A stretch of 64,000 bases of DNA from Synechococcaceae cyanobacterium (GCA_947378425.1 CANCJV010000012.1:1-64000); one strand, 5' to 3'. Counted from the stretch's first letter, positions 18,608 to 27,911 are shown. Numbers and translations are program-made. Notes: generated by a model not told the origin, from the sequence alone.

Positions 18608-19669
18608 TTGCTGCGCCCTCTTCGTTTCCTCGTTCCCGGCACCAGCGGTCGCTACCGCTGCGGTGGCTTGCTGGTGGAACTGCAAAGTGCCCGTCTGGTG
18701 GCTTCTCTGCGCCCTGCCGAGGTGGTCACCTACCGCCAGCGGGAGCCGGGCCATCCCTTTCTCGATGATCTGCTCAAGGCCGAGTCGACGCCGGGACCGG
18801 CCCTCTGGATCGTCAGCTGGGGGTTTGATGTGCCCTGGCTGCTGCGGCGCCTGCAGGGTCGTCCGGCGGCGTATCACGCCCACAGCAGTGGCTACGGCTT
18901 TGACCTGCCCCCCGGGGTGCCGGTGCTGGCGGTGAGCCGCAACACCCTCGGCTACTGGGGGGATCGGGCGCCGCGCAATCCCCTGTTCCTCGTGCCCAAT
19001 GCCCTTGAGGCGATGTGGTTCAACCGGGGCAGCCGGGGGGACGAGGGGGAGCGTCTGCACCGTCCGATCGACGTGCTGGTGCAGCAGCGCAAGAGCAGCG
19101 CCTATGTGCTGGAGCAGCTGGTGCCGGCCCTGCGGCGGCGGGGGCTGACGGTGGACGTGCAGAAGGGCTGGGTGGAGGATCTGGTCGGCCTGTTCAACAG
19201 CGCCACCGTGGTGCTCTACGACTCGGCGGATTACTGGCGGGCCCGGGGCGTGAGCGAGGGCTTCGGCCTGCCGCCGATCGAGGCCCTTGCCTGTGGCTGT
19301 GTGGTGTTCAGCAGCCTCAACCATGCCCTTGCCGACAGCCTCGATCCCGGCCTGGTGGGTCATCAGATCGGTTGCGGCAGCCTCGAGAGTGATCTCGATC
19401 GCATCGCCGCCGCCGTGGCCCAGCCCCGGGCCTGGCAGCCGCCCGCCAGCCGGTTGACGCCCCTGCTGGAAGCCTGCTCGGAGCCGGTGCTGCTGGAGCG
19501 CTGGCGCGCTGCCCTGGAGGCGATGGACGGCCACTGGGATCGGTGGTTCGGCCTGGGGGTGGTGCCCCTGCAGCGAAGACCCACCTGGCGGATCCGGCTG
19601 GATCAGGGGCTGGGCCGGCTGCGCCATCGGCTGGGAGGGCGGCTGCCGCGCTGGCCCGCTGGGGGCTGA
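18608..19669 (+). CDS. Glycosyltransferase-like protein
   Basis: This is a 353-residue GT-B-like protein. The N-terminus has LVPGTSGRYRCGGLLVELQSARLVASL, like the glycine-rich acceptor loop of GT4 enzymes. The C-terminal half has the nucleotide-sugar-binding pattern GVSEGFGLPPIEALACGCVVF near residues 218-238, close to the EGFGLPxxEAMACG motif of GT4. It starts with TTG two bases after the heme oxygenase stop. It is at the edge of the polysaccharide region, so a role in surface sugar transfer is likely. Donor and acceptor are unknown. Confidence 0.75.
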   Translation: MLRPLRFLVPGTSGRYRCGGLLVELQSARLVASLRPAEVVTYRQREPGHPFLDDLLKAESTPGPALWIVSWGFDVPWLLRRLQGRPAAYHAHSSGYGFDLPPGVPVLAVSRNTLGYWGDRAPRNPLFLVPNALEAMWFNRGSRGDEGERLHRPIDVLVQQRKSSAYVLEQLVPALRRRGLTVDVQKGWVEDLVGLFNSATVVLYDSADYWRARGVSEGFGLPPIEALACGCVVFSSLNHALADSLDPGLVGHQIGCGSLESDLDRIAAAVAQPRAWQPPASRLTPLLEACSEPVLLERWRAALEAMDGHWDRWFGLGVVPLQRRPTWRIRLDQGLGRLRHRLGGRLPRWPAGG

Positions 19670-19723
19670 TTTCGGGGGCCGGCCGCCATAACCTCGACCT
19701 GGACTGATGGGCCAACTGGGCGT

Positions 19724-21556
19724 TTGAACCTGCTCTCCAGGAGCCGAACCTATCGACAGCTGAGTGCTCTGATGGCCTTTCTGCCATCGGAGCGACTGAG
19801 CCAGCTCCAGTGGGTGGTCGCAGCGTCCATCATCCCCGGTGTGGTCGATCTGGCCTCCGTGGCGGTGATTGCCCGCCTGATGGGGGCCCTGGTCGGGGGG
19901 CACATGGAGGATCAGCTGCCGGGGGTGAAGGTGTTCGGTGGCGACTCCGTGGATCAGAGCCTCTGGCTGATCGCCATCTTCGCCCTGTTGTCCTGGATTG
20001 CTTCGTTCAGCAAGTTTGGACTTCAGTTTCTGCAGCAGCGTCTGACGGCGCGGGTGTGGATTGATCTCTCCAATCAAATCCATGCGAATGTGCTGGCACA
20101 GGGGTACGAATATCACCTGACCAAGAGCACGGCAAAGCTGTCAACAATGGTGTTGAGTCACGTCAAGAAGACTTCCAACTCGATTGTGAATCCACTGCTG
20201 AAGATGGTGGGCAGTGTTTTCTCGATCCTGCTGCTTTCGATGGGGATCCTCGTCATCGGTCGTTGGTCGGCAGTGGTTCTGATCAGCAGTCTTGTGATGG
20301 CCTATCTTGTCATATCTCAGTTGATTACTCCGTACTTGCGCCATGCTTCTCGGCAGAAGTTGCGCCTGGAATCGAGGGCAACCCATATCCTGTTGGAGTC
20401 GTTGAGTTCAATCCGGGATATCAAGCTCACCGCTTCAGAAGATCACTTTCGTCATGCCTTTGTCCGCACCGGTGAAAAAGCCAAGAGCTACTCCTGGACC
20501 ACCGAATTGCTGCCCACCATTCCCCGGGCCCTGATTGAGCCCCTGGGCATCACCCTGATCTTTGCCTTCGGCGCCGTTCCTGCTCTGCTCAGCGGTGATC
20601 GCTCCGATATCCGCGCCATCCTTCCCTTCCTTGCCTCCCTGGCCGTGGCGGCCCTGCGGCTGACACCGCCACTGCAGGATTTCTTCTCTTCGATGAATCA
20701 GTTGCGCGGCGGTCTGCCGGTCATCGACACCACTCTGGAATACCTGAGGCTCCCTCCTCGCCGGCCGGCCCTGGGCGATCCCGGGGTGCCCAGTCCCCTC
20801 GGGGTGTTCCCCAGTCGCTCGATCGGGCTGAGCGATGTCTGGTATTCCTATCCCGGCTCCGATGAGCCGGTGCTTCGCGGCATTGATCTCTCGATTCCAG
20901 TGGGATCCAGGGTGGCGTTTGTCGGCTCCACCGGCAGCGGCAAGACCACCACGGCTCAGATTCTGCTGGCTTTGCTGGATCCCAGTCGCGGTGCCCTCAC
21001 CCTCGATGGCATCCCGGTCTCCGAGCAGGATGTGCCGGCCTGGCAGGCCTGCTGCTCCCAGGTGCCCCAGTTCATCAACCTGCTGGATGCCAGCGTGCTC
21101 GAGAACGTGGCCTTCGGCAAGAACGAGGAGGAGGTGCTGCAGGACGAAGTCTGGATGGCCCTGGAGGCGGCCCAGCTCGACGAGTTCGTCAGTGAGCTTC
21201 CCTATGGACTCCACACCCCGATCGGTGAGAACGGTCTGCAACTTTCCGGTGGCCAGAGGCAGCGACTGGCCCTGGCCCGTTCTTTTTACCGCCGCTCCCA
21301 ATTCCTGTTGCTGGATGAGGCCACCAGTGCCTTGGACAATCGCACGGAAAGTGAGATCATTCAGGCCCTTGAAGTGATTGGTCGACGCTGTACAACGGTC
21401 GTGATCGCCCATCGCCTCTCCACGGTGATGCGCTGTGATCGCATCTATGAATTCGAGCGCGGCCGGATCAAGGCTTTCGGCACGTTTGAAGAGTTGCAAC
21501 GCCGCTCAGATACCTTCCATGATCTCGCTTCTCTGGAACGGCGACTGGTGAACTGA
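19724..21556 (+). CDS. ABC exporter, fused membrane and ATPase domains
   Basis: This 610-residue half-transporter probably moves a lipid-linked sugar or polysaccharide out of the cytoplasm. The N-terminal domain (about 1-330) has six membrane helices; the ATPase domain (about 365-610) has Walker A GSTGSGKTT near 400, a Q-loop at QVPQFINLLDASVLENVAFG, signature LSGGQRQRL near 505, Walker B FLLLDEATSALD near 527 and the switch His in VIAHRLSTV. It starts with TTG. Base composition in the membrane domain (20040-20460) is less GC-rich than its neighbours. It is immediately upstream of kdsA and kdsC, which points to an LPS or capsule substrate. Confidence 0.9.
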   Translation: MNLLSRSRTYRQLSALMAFLPSERLSQLQWVVAASIIPGVVDLASVAVIARLMGALVGGHMEDQLPGVKVFGGDSVDQSLWLIAIFALLSWIASFSKFGLQFLQQRLTARVWIDLSNQIHANVLAQGYEYHLTKSTAKLSTMVLSHVKKTSNSIVNPLLKMVGSVFSILLLSMGILVIGRWSAVVLISSLVMAYLVISQLITPYLRHASRQKLRLESRATHILLESLSSIRDIKLTASEDHFRHAFVRTGEKAKSYSWTTELLPTIPRALIEPLGITLIFAFGAVPALLSGDRSDIRAILPFLASLAVAALRLTPPLQDFFSSMNQLRGGLPVIDTTLEYLRLPPRRPALGDPGVPSPLGVFPSRSIGLSDVWYSYPGSDEPVLRGIDLSIPVGSRVAFVGSTGSGKTTTAQILLALLDPSRGALTLDGIPVSEQDVPAWQACCSQVPQFINLLDASVLENVAFGKNEEEVLQDEVWMALEAAQLDEFVSELPYGLHTPIGENGLQLSGGQRQRLALARSFYRRSQFLLLDEATSALDNRTESEIIQALEVIGRRCTTVVIAHRLSTVMRCDRIYEFERGRIKAFGTFEELQRRSDTFHDLASLERRLVN

Positions 21557-21621
21557 TGCTGATGCTCACCGGTTCGGCTGCGCCTGGGCTGCTGATATTC
21601 TCAACCTAGTTGCTGATCCTC

Positions 21622-22431
21622 ATGTCTCTAATTCTGGTGGCAGGTCCCTGCGTCATCGAGAGCAGAGACCTGATCTTTGAGGTCGCTGAAAGGGTCAAGC
21701 AGATCACCGATCGCCTCGGGATCGACTACATCTTCAAGGCCAGCTTCGACAAGGCCAATCGCAGTTCCGGCAGTACGTTTCGCGGCCCCGGTGTGCAGGA
21801 CGGCCTGGCTTTGCTGGCGGAAGTGAAGCAGCGCTATGGCCTGCGGCTGCTGACGGACATTCATGAGAGCCATCAGGCTGCACCGGTGGCGGAGGTGGTC
21901 GATGTCTTGCAGATTCCGGCCTTTCTCTGCCGCCAGAGTGATCTGTTGCTGGCCGCTGCTGAGGCCACTGCCGGTACCGACAAGGTGATCAACGTCAAGA
22001 AGGGCCAGTTTCTGGCTCCCTGGGATATGGCCCAGGTCGTCAAGAAGCTGCGCGATGCCGGCGCTCAGAACCTCTGGCTGACCGAGCGCGGTAGCTGCTT
22101 TGGCTACAACACCCTGGTGGTGGATTATCGCAGCCTCCCCCAGCTCCAGGCTCTGGGCTGCCCGGTGATCTTCGACGCCACCCATTCGGTGCAGCAGCCC
22201 GGCGGTCGCGGCAGTTCCAGTGGCGGTCAGCGCGAGTTCGTGGCGCCCCTGGCCCGGGCCGCCGTGGCGGTGGGCGTGGACGGCCTGTTCCTGGAGGTGC
22301 ATCCCGATCCGGATCACGCCCTCAGTGATGGACCGAACATGGTGCCGTTGCACCGCCTCGAGGCCCTGCTCGAACAGCTGCTGGCGATCCGGGCCCCCCT
22401 CGAGCAGGGCCTGGCCGTGAGCACCCTCTGA
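21622..22431 (+). CDS. kdsA: Kdo-8-phosphate synthase
   Basis: KdsA (269 residues) condenses phosphoenolpyruvate with arabinose-5-phosphate to make Kdo-8-phosphate. The motif [12 protein letters not shown] has Cys where metal-independent enzymes such as that of E. coli have Asn, so this is the metal-dependent class; the other metal ligands are visible as His in FDATHS, Glu in FLEVHPDP and Asp in [18 protein letters not shown] and the RGPG loop bind phosphate groups. ATG at 21622 is preferred over the TTG at 21610, which is preceded by less conserved sequence. It is followed 24 bases later by kdsC. Confidence 0.97.
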   Translation: MSLILVAGPCVIESRDLIFEVAERVKQITDRLGIDYIFKASFDKANRSSGSTFRGPGVQDGLALLAEVKQRYGLRLLTDIHESHQAAPVAEVVDVLQIPAFLCRQSDLLLAAAEATAGTDKVINVKKGQFLAPWDMAQVVKKLRDAGAQNLWLTERGSCFGYNTLVVDYRSLPQLQALGCPVIFDATHSVQQPGGRGSSSGGQREFVAPLARAAVAVGVDGLFLEVHPDPDHALSDGPNMVPLHRLEALLEQLLAIRAPLEQGLAVSTL

Positions 22432-22455
22432 ACCCGGCCCCCGGCGCGATTCACC

Positions 22456-23034
22456 GTGATCCAGCAACTCCTCCGCTCCTGGCGCCATGGCCGGGGTTAT
22501 CGCCGCTGCCGCGCCCAGCTGGGCAGGCTCCAGCTGCTGGTGCTCGATGTCGATGGCGTGCTCACCGATGGTGGGCTCTGGACCACCGAGAGCGGCGAGG
22601 TGATCAAGCGCTTCGACGTCCGGGATGGCCTGGGTATCCGGCTGCTGCAGCAGGCCGGCGTCGAGGTGGCCTGGCTCAGCGGCGGCAAGAGTGGCGCCAC
22701 GGAGCAGCGGGCCCGCTATCTGGGCATTGGCCAGGTGCTCACGGGTGTGAAGGACAAGCCGGCGGCCCTGGCGGCGCTGCAGGCAGGCCTGGGTGTCGCC
22801 TCGGTCTGCAGTGCCTTCGTCGGTGACGATCTCAACGATCTGGCGGTGCGCCCTGCCGTGGGTCTGCTCATTGCCACGGCCGATGCGGTGCAGCCCTTGC
22901 GGCGGCGCGCCGACTGGGTGTTGGATCGCAACGGCGGTGACGGGGCGGTGCGGCGCCTGGCCGAGGAGATCCTGCGGGCGCGGGGCCAATGGCAGCAGTT
23001 GAGCGAGCAGGGCTGGCGGGATCGCAATGATTGA
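22456..23034 (+). CDS. kdsC: Kdo-8-phosphate phosphatase
   Basis: KdsC (192 residues) is a HAD phosphatase that removes phosphate from Kdo-8-phosphate. The catalytic motif LLVLDVDGVLTDGG lies near residues 27-40 with the nucleophile Asp and the second Asp; motif II is AWLSGGKSG near 75, the Lys is in GVKDKPAAL near 97, and motif III is FVGDDLNDL near 117. It is the short, cap-less KdsC form that works as a tetramer. It begins with GTG, 24 bases after kdsA, and its stop lies 42 bases before the next gene's ATG. Confidence 0.93.
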   Translation: MIQQLLRSWRHGRGYRRCRAQLGRLQLLVLDVDGVLTDGGLWTTESGEVIKRFDVRDGLGIRLLQQAGVEVAWLSGGKSGATEQRARYLGIGQVLTGVKDKPAALAALQAGLGVASVCSAFVGDDLNDLAVRPAVGLLIATADAVQPLRRRADWVLDRNGGDGAVRRLAEEILRARGQWQQLSEQGWRDRND

Positions 23035-23076
23035 GTGGATCGCCAAGTGCCTGATTCCCGGCCTGGAGGGGTTTCG

Positions 23077-24216
23077 ATGAGCAAGGGCAAGCTGGGCTTG
23101 AAGGGTCGCCTGCGCCAGCGATTCCGCCGGGCGATTCGCGCCGAGAGCCTGCCGGGGCTCTCCCGCCTGGCTGGCCTCGATCGCGATCAGTGGATGGCCC
23201 TGGCCGCCTATCGCGGTCTGGTGCAGCAGGCCTTCGAGAGCCGCCCCCTCGCTCCTCAGGTGAGCGCCATGCTCTGGGACAACGGTGCCTTCCATCCCTC
23301 CGCCGCTCGCAAGGCGTTCTTCAGCCCAGCGCAGCGGGAACTGGAAAATTCCTCCCATCACTACGGCCATGACATCCAGATCAAGCGCCATGCGGGGTTG
23401 CCGCTGATCGGCTCTCCCCTGCCCTGGTTGCTGGAGCACGGACTCAAGGTCAGTCGCGACGCCACCTTCGAGAGTCCGCGCGACTGGAGCCGCGGCTATC
23501 TCTGCATGGGCCCTCGCCGGGCCGGCTGGTTGCAGGAGCGTTTCGGGCAGCCCGCCGAGCCGATCGGCCCCTGGATCAGCTATGCCCAGCCGCTGCTGGC
23601 GGCGCCGGAGATCGCCCGTCTGCGACGGCAGCTCGGCTCCACCCTGCTGGTGGTGCTGGCCCACAGCTGGGACCAGGTGGAGCGACACATGAATCAGCGC
23701 GCCTGCATTGAGGCGGTGGCCGAGCAGGCCGCCAGCGGCGGCTATCGCTCGGTGATCTGGCTGCGGCACTGGAAGGATCCCGAACTGCAGGATCTGCCGC
23801 CCCAGTGGATCGTGGCCTGCAACGGCCATCGCTCCAATCCCTGGTTTCTCGATGCCATGCGCACCCTGCTGGAGCTCAGTGACGGGCTGGTCAGCAATGC
23901 CTTCGGCACCCATCTGGGTTACGGCGTGGCCCTGGGGAAACGCCTGCACTGGCTGCCGGTGGCGGCCGAGCAGGATCTGTCCGGCCTCAGTGGCGCCAAG
24001 GCCGAGGAGGAGGCCGCCGAGTGGAGTGAGCGCCAGCGACTCAGCGCCGAACTGTCGGCCCGCCTGGCGTTGTCCGATGCGGCGGAGGCGACCGAAGCCG
24101 TGCGGGAGCTGCTCGATCCCTACTGGGGCTTCGCCTGCCTGCGCCCGGCGGCAGAGCTCAAAGGTCTGCTGATGGCTGGCCCGGCGACGGCGCCCCGGGC
24201 GTCCCGGCGCGGCTGA
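23077..24216 (+). CDS. Putative GT-B glycosyltransferase, surface polysaccharide
   Basis: The product has about 379 residues and no membrane segment. It has no motif I can name with certainty, but the C-terminal segment ELSDGLVSNAFGTHLGYGVALGKRLHWL (about 278-305) has the shape of the donor-binding end of GT-B enzymes that handle capsule or Kdo sugars (a helix, a Ser/Gly-Thr turn, then a Gly-Lys pair). A Trp/His-rich middle region (LAHSWDQVERHMNQ and VIWLRHWKDPELQ, about 200-240) is also striking. ATG at 23077 is chosen; the open frame starts 42 bases earlier. It directly follows kdsC, so a Kdo-related transfer is a reasonable guess. Confidence 0.6.
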   Translation: MSKGKLGLKGRLRQRFRRAIRAESLPGLSRLAGLDRDQWMALAAYRGLVQQAFESRPLAPQVSAMLWDNGAFHPSAARKAFFSPAQRELENSSHHYGHDIQIKRHAGLPLIGSPLPWLLEHGLKVSRDATFESPRDWSRGYLCMGPRRAGWLQERFGQPAEPIGPWISYAQPLLAAPEIARLRRQLGSTLLVVLAHSWDQVERHMNQRACIEAVAEQAASGGYRSVIWLRHWKDPELQDLPPQWIVACNGHRSNPWFLDAMRTLLELSDGLVSNAFGTHLGYGVALGKRLHWLPVAAEQDLSGLSGAKAEEEAAEWSERQRLSAELSARLALSDAAEATEAVRELLDPYWGFACLRPAAELKGLLMAGPATAPRASRRG

Positions 24217-24254
24217 GGCCGTCGCCACGATCCAGTCGCTGAGATGCCGTCCCT

Positions 24255-25460
24255 GTGATCCCTCCGATCCTGCCCTTCCCCACCGTTGCCCCGTTCCGGA
24301 TCGATCAGGTCACGGCCGCCCCCCTGGCGATGGCGGCGCTCTTCGGCGTCCAGCTGCTGGCCGCGGCCCTGATGAGCTGGGCCGCCCGGCGGGAGCGTCT
24401 CCAACTCTGGAATGGCCTGGCCCTGCTTTCGCTGGCCCTGGTGGCGGTGTTCTTCACCCTGGCCAGCTGGGGCACCAGCGACACCACCAAGCTCAGTCAT
24501 TACCTGGCGTTCGATCTGTCCCGGGTGCGGGGCGAGCCCTTCTGGGCCCTGCTGGCGCCTGTGGTGGTGCATCTGCCCTATCGGATGGCGTTGGTGCATG
24601 GGCTGGTGGTGGCCGGCTATGGCGCCGCTCCCCTGCTGCTGGCTCGCCAGTGGCGGGCCTGGGCCTGGGGCGGTTGGTGGAGCCTGTTGGTCGTCTGCAG
24701 CCCGCTGCTGCGCAACTTTCTGCAGAACGGCGTCAGCCGTCAGGCCCTGATGACCCTGCTGCTGCTGCCCCTGCTGCTCTGGGCCGCTCGCCTGGCCAGG
24801 ATCGGGCGCTGGCCTCTGGCCCTGGCCACGGGCCTGGCGGCCACCGTGCACACCAGCTTTCCGCTCACCCTGGCCCTGGCCCTGGTGCCCCGGTTGCTGG
24901 CGGTCCGTTCGATGCTGCGCCTGCACGGGCGGTTGCTGCTGCCTGCCGTGGCCGCCCTGGGGCTGCTGGTGCTCCTGGCGGCACCCCAGGCACTGGAGAA
25001 GCTGCGGGTCTACAGCGCCCAGGAGAGTTATTTCCCCACCTATGCCCTGCGGCCCGAGGTGATCCGGCTCCAGCTGGCCATGGCCCTAGGGGTGCTGCTG
25101 GCCTGCTGGCGGCGGCGCCTGGGTTGGCGGCAGTTGCTGGCCTGTGATCGCAGTCGCTGCCTGGCGAGCTTCGCCCTGCTCTTCTGGTTGCTGCAGCAAT
25201 CCCTGCACTGGCACCTGATGGCACCGATCACCAGCCGATTGGTGGATCCGGTGGGCCTTTACCTGCTGATCCTCTGGCTGGGCTGGCTGCAGCGGCAGCG
25301 TTGCTTCTGGGCTGCGGTGCCGGCCCTGGTGGTGACGCTCCACTACTGGGGTGGGGTGCGGCTTCTGGGCTCGTTCAGCCTGGTTTGCGGCAGTAATGAT
25401 GAGTTCCTGTGCATCCCTGATCGCTGGCCCTGGCAGGTGCGCTATGGATCAGGGGTGTGA
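24255..25460 (+). CDS. EpsG/Wzy-like membrane protein, tandem copy 1
   Basis: This is a 401-residue polytopic membrane protein with about ten helices, starting with GTG. The segment FFTLASWGTSDTTKLSHYL (about 66-84) resembles the GTDxxxY region of EpsG-family polysaccharide polymerases. Its C-terminus ends with a hydrophilic motif NDEFLCIPDRWPWQV (about 380-395) that is almost identical in the next gene. Together the two are tandem paralogs with similarly placed helices. I infer a repeat-unit polymerase (Wzy-like) or a related sugar-handling membrane enzyme; the exact activity is not shown by sequence. Confidence 0.7.
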   Translation: MIPPILPFPTVAPFRIDQVTAAPLAMAALFGVQLLAAALMSWAARRERLQLWNGLALLSLALVAVFFTLASWGTSDTTKLSHYLAFDLSRVRGEPFWALLAPVVVHLPYRMALVHGLVVAGYGAAPLLLARQWRAWAWGGWWSLLVVCSPLLRNFLQNGVSRQALMTLLLLPLLLWAARLARIGRWPLALATGLAATVHTSFPLTLALALVPRLLAVRSMLRLHGRLLLPAVAALGLLVLLAAPQALEKLRVYSAQESYFPTYALRPEVIRLQLAMALGVLLACWRRRLGWRQLLACDRSRCLASFALLFWLLQQSLHWHLMAPITSRLVDPVGLYLLILWLGWLQRQRCFWAAVPALVVTLHYWGGVRLLGSFSLVCGSNDEFLCIPDRWPWQVRYGSGV

Positions 25461-25530
25461 TCGTCTCCATGGGTCGTCCCTGATGGTGGCGAGCCTGTCT
25501 GCCAAGCCCGGGCTCCTTGGAGGAATCTGG

Positions 25531-26757
25531 ATGATCGAACCGGTTTTCCCCATCGCCGCTCCGTTCCGGATCCATCAGGTGACGGTTGCTCCCCAGGCGA
25601 TGACGACGTTGTTCTTTGCCCAGGGAGGGCTGGCGATCGCCATCCACTGGGCCGGGGTGCAGCGCCGCTGGCGGCTCTGGCGTGGGGCCGTGGCGCTGTT
25701 GCTGCTGCTGATTCTGGTGTTCTTCACCCTGGCGAGCTGGGGAACCAGCGACACCACCCGCTTTTCCCACTACCTGGAGTGGGATCCGGATCGATCGCCA
25801 CCGGAGCTGCTCTGGCGCCTGCTGCGGCCCCTGCTGTTGTGGCTGCCGTATCGCATGGCTGCGGTCCATGGTCTGGTGGTCAGCGGCTATGCCGCTGCGG
25901 CGATCCTGCTGGCCCACGCCTGGCGTGCCCGACCCTGGGCTGGCTGGTGGGCCCTGGTGCTGATCTGCAGTCCGATGTTGCGGGGCTTCATGCAGAACGC
26001 CCACTCCCGTCAGGCCCTGGCGGTGCTGCTGCTGCTGCCGTGTCTGCTCCAGGGGGCCAGGTTGGTGCGGCTCAATCGGCGTTGGGTCGGGGCGGGAATG
26101 GTGTTGTCGGCCCTCACTCACAACACGTTTGTGTTGAATCTGCCGATCAGCTTGGTGCCCTGGCTGCAGAGGCTGCCGGAACTGAGCCGTGGTCTGCGCC
26201 ACCGTCTTCGGGATCTTCGTTGGCAGGATCTCCGCCGCGTCTGGCCTTTGCCGCTCACCCTGCTGGTGCTGCTGGCGCTGTTTGGGATGGTGTTGCCGAG
26301 TGCTCTGGATCGGCTGCAGGATTACTCCCAGGATGAGTACTTCAACCACTACCCCCTCAGCTGGCGTGTCGAGCGCCTTCAGTGGGCGCTGGCTTTCGGA
26401 TTGCTGCTGGGCTGCCTGCAGCGCCGGCTCGATCCGCGCCGTCTGTTGGTGTGCCCGCTGACTCAGTTGCTGGCGGTCTTTGGTCTGATCTACATCGGCA
26501 TCCAGCAGTCGATTGTCCATCACTGGCTGCCCCAGGTCACCTGCCGGGTTGCCGATGGCATGGCTTTTTCCCTGCTGATCATCTATCTGGCCTGGCTCGA
26601 TCGTTATCGGGCTCACTGGTGTCTGCAGCCCGTGATATATGTCACCTTCCAGTACTGGCTTGAGGGCCGGTTGTTGCTTTCAGGCAACCTTGAGTGTGGC
26701 GTCAACGATGAGTTCCTCTGTCTGCCCGATCGCTGGCCCTGGCAGGTGGATTACTGA
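25531..26757 (+). CDS. EpsG/Wzy-like membrane protein, tandem copy 2
   Basis: This 408-residue polytopic membrane protein is a diverged duplicate of the gene before it: shared segments include FRIxQVT near the start, FFTLASWGTSDTTxxSHYL near 65-83, PYRMAxVHGLVVxGY, and NDEFLCLPDRWPWQV at the end. The ATG at 25531 is backed by a good purine-rich ribosome site (TTGGAGGA) 7-8 bases upstream, which is rare here; upstream in-frame ATGs would overlap the previous gene. It overlaps by seven bases the stop of the oppositely oriented gene at 26751. Confidence 0.72.
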   Translation: MIEPVFPIAAPFRIHQVTVAPQAMTTLFFAQGGLAIAIHWAGVQRRWRLWRGAVALLLLLILVFFTLASWGTSDTTRFSHYLEWDPDRSPPELLWRLLRPLLLWLPYRMAAVHGLVVSGYAAAAILLAHAWRARPWAGWWALVLICSPMLRGFMQNAHSRQALAVLLLLPCLLQGARLVRLNRRWVGAGMVLSALTHNTFVLNLPISLVPWLQRLPELSRGLRHRLRDLRWQDLRRVWPLPLTLLVLLALFGMVLPSALDRLQDYSQDEYFNHYPLSWRVERLQWALAFGLLLGCLQRRLDPRRLLVCPLTQLLAVFGLIYIGIQQSIVHHWLPQVTCRVADGMAFSLLIIYLAWLDRYRAHWCLQPVIYVTFQYWLEGRLLLSGNLECGVNDEFLCLPDRWPWQVDY

Positions 26758-27911
26758 CCGCTGCAGCCCTGCGTTCGGCCGGATTCGGAGCCCGTGAGCA
26801 GGGCCATCCGGGCCACCCGCAGGCAGCGATGCAGAAACTCCAGGGGCTGGCGGCGATACAGGGGGTTGTGGCGCCAGAGGGGGGCCAGCCCCAGCCAACT
26901 CACTTCGACGCCGGTGAGCTGGCGCACGCCATAGAGCGCTGAGGTCAGCCCGGTCACGACGATGCGGCCTCCCGGACGTTGTTCCTGAAGCAGCCGCACC
27001 ATCACCTCCAGGCTCACGGCCGAGCGCACCGGACCGGCCAGCCAGGGGAGTTCAATGCGGCCGAAGCTGCCGTCGGACGGTGCCTTGGGATGGTCGATCA
27101 GCAGCAGCCGGTCCCGGGTGGGATCGAAGCCGCTGCGGCGTTGCAGTTGGCGCTGCCAGCTCACCAGCACCGCAAAGGGGATGTGGCGATCGCTGAATTG
27201 GTGGGCCAGGTTGGGAACCGAGCAGATCCACAGGGGCCGCTGGGCGTCGATGGCGGTCAGGCAGAACTCCACGATCTGCCGTGCCGCTGCTCTCTGGCTC
27301 TGGACCAGCAGATCAAACAGCTGGGCCCGGCACTCCAGGGGGGGCTGGAGAGGGGCCTGGGGCGGGCGGTGCCAGAGCGGCTGCCGGCCGCTCAGCACGT
27401 AGCGCACCTGGCGTCCGGGTTCGGCGATCAGCCGGTTCAGCAGGCTGGGCAGAATTGCCCGCAATTCCCTGGCGCAGCGGTAATAGATCCCCAGGCCATC
27501 GCCGCACACCACCAGCTGCTGGATCGAGCCCAGCTGCAGGAGCTGGCGCTGCCCCCGCTGCCACTGGTTGTTGAGGCAGAGCAGATCCCAGTGTTCCGCG
27601 GCTGCCTCGGGCTCCTGGGCCAGGAGGCGGATGCCACCGAAGCCGTGGGGTCGCTGGCTGCGCAGCAGCACCAGCCAGCGTTCGATCGCCTGTTCCAGGG
27701 CCGCCAGGGCGCGGGGGTCGTTGCGGATCACTCCGGTGAGCCAGATGCCGATGCTGGGCGGAGACCCAGGCCCGTTCTGCCGGCGTCCGGCCTGCACTTC
27801 TGGCAGGGACGCCACCACGGCCAGCTGGTGCACCAGGTGGATCAGGCCACCGCTGGCCACCAGGATCCGCAGGGGCTCAGGGGCTGGCCCGCTGGCTGAG
27901 GCGGTGTTCAT
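26751..27911 (-). CDS. Sialyltransferase-like glycosyltransferase (GT52/polyST pattern)
   Basis: The product (386 residues) has the motif order of bacterial CMP-sugar-using sialyltransferases: LVVCGDGLGIYY near residue 133 (the D/E-D/E-G region), LLIDHPKAPS near 270 (the HP region that contacts the CMP phosphate) and TGLTSALYGV near 323 (the S/T pair). The N-terminus LRILVASGGLIHLVHQLAVVA fits a GT-B first strand and glycine loop. It starts with ATG overlapping the pcrA stop as ATGA. No nonulosonate synthesis genes are seen, but kdsB for CMP-Kdo is 18 kb away. Function is inferred from motif order only. Confidence 0.6.
   Translation of the reverse strand: MNTASASGPAPEPLRILVASGGLIHLVHQLAVVASLPEVQAGRRQNGPGSPPSIGIWLTGVIRNDPRALAALEQAIERWLVLLRSQRPHGFGGIRLLAQEPEAAAEHWDLLCLNNQWQRGQRQLLQLGSIQQLVVCGDGLGIYYRCARELRAILPSLLNRLIAEPGRQVRYVLSGRQPLWHRPPQAPLQPPLECRAQLFDLLVQSQRAAARQIVEFCLTAIDAQRPLWICSVPNLAHQFSDRHIPFAVLVSWQRQLQRRSGFDPTRDRLLLIDHPKAPSDGSFGRIELPWLAGPVRSAVSLEVMVRLLQEQRPGGRIVVTGLTSALYGVRQLTGVEVSWLGLAPLWRHNPLYRRQPLEFLHRCLRVARMALLTGSESGRTQGCSGQ

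Noticed and set aside
23077-24216. Named capsule gene (KpsC/KpsS) for the protein after kdsC
   Set aside because: The resemblance is limited to one C-terminal segment; there are no recognisable Kps motifs elsewhere, so no gene name was given.
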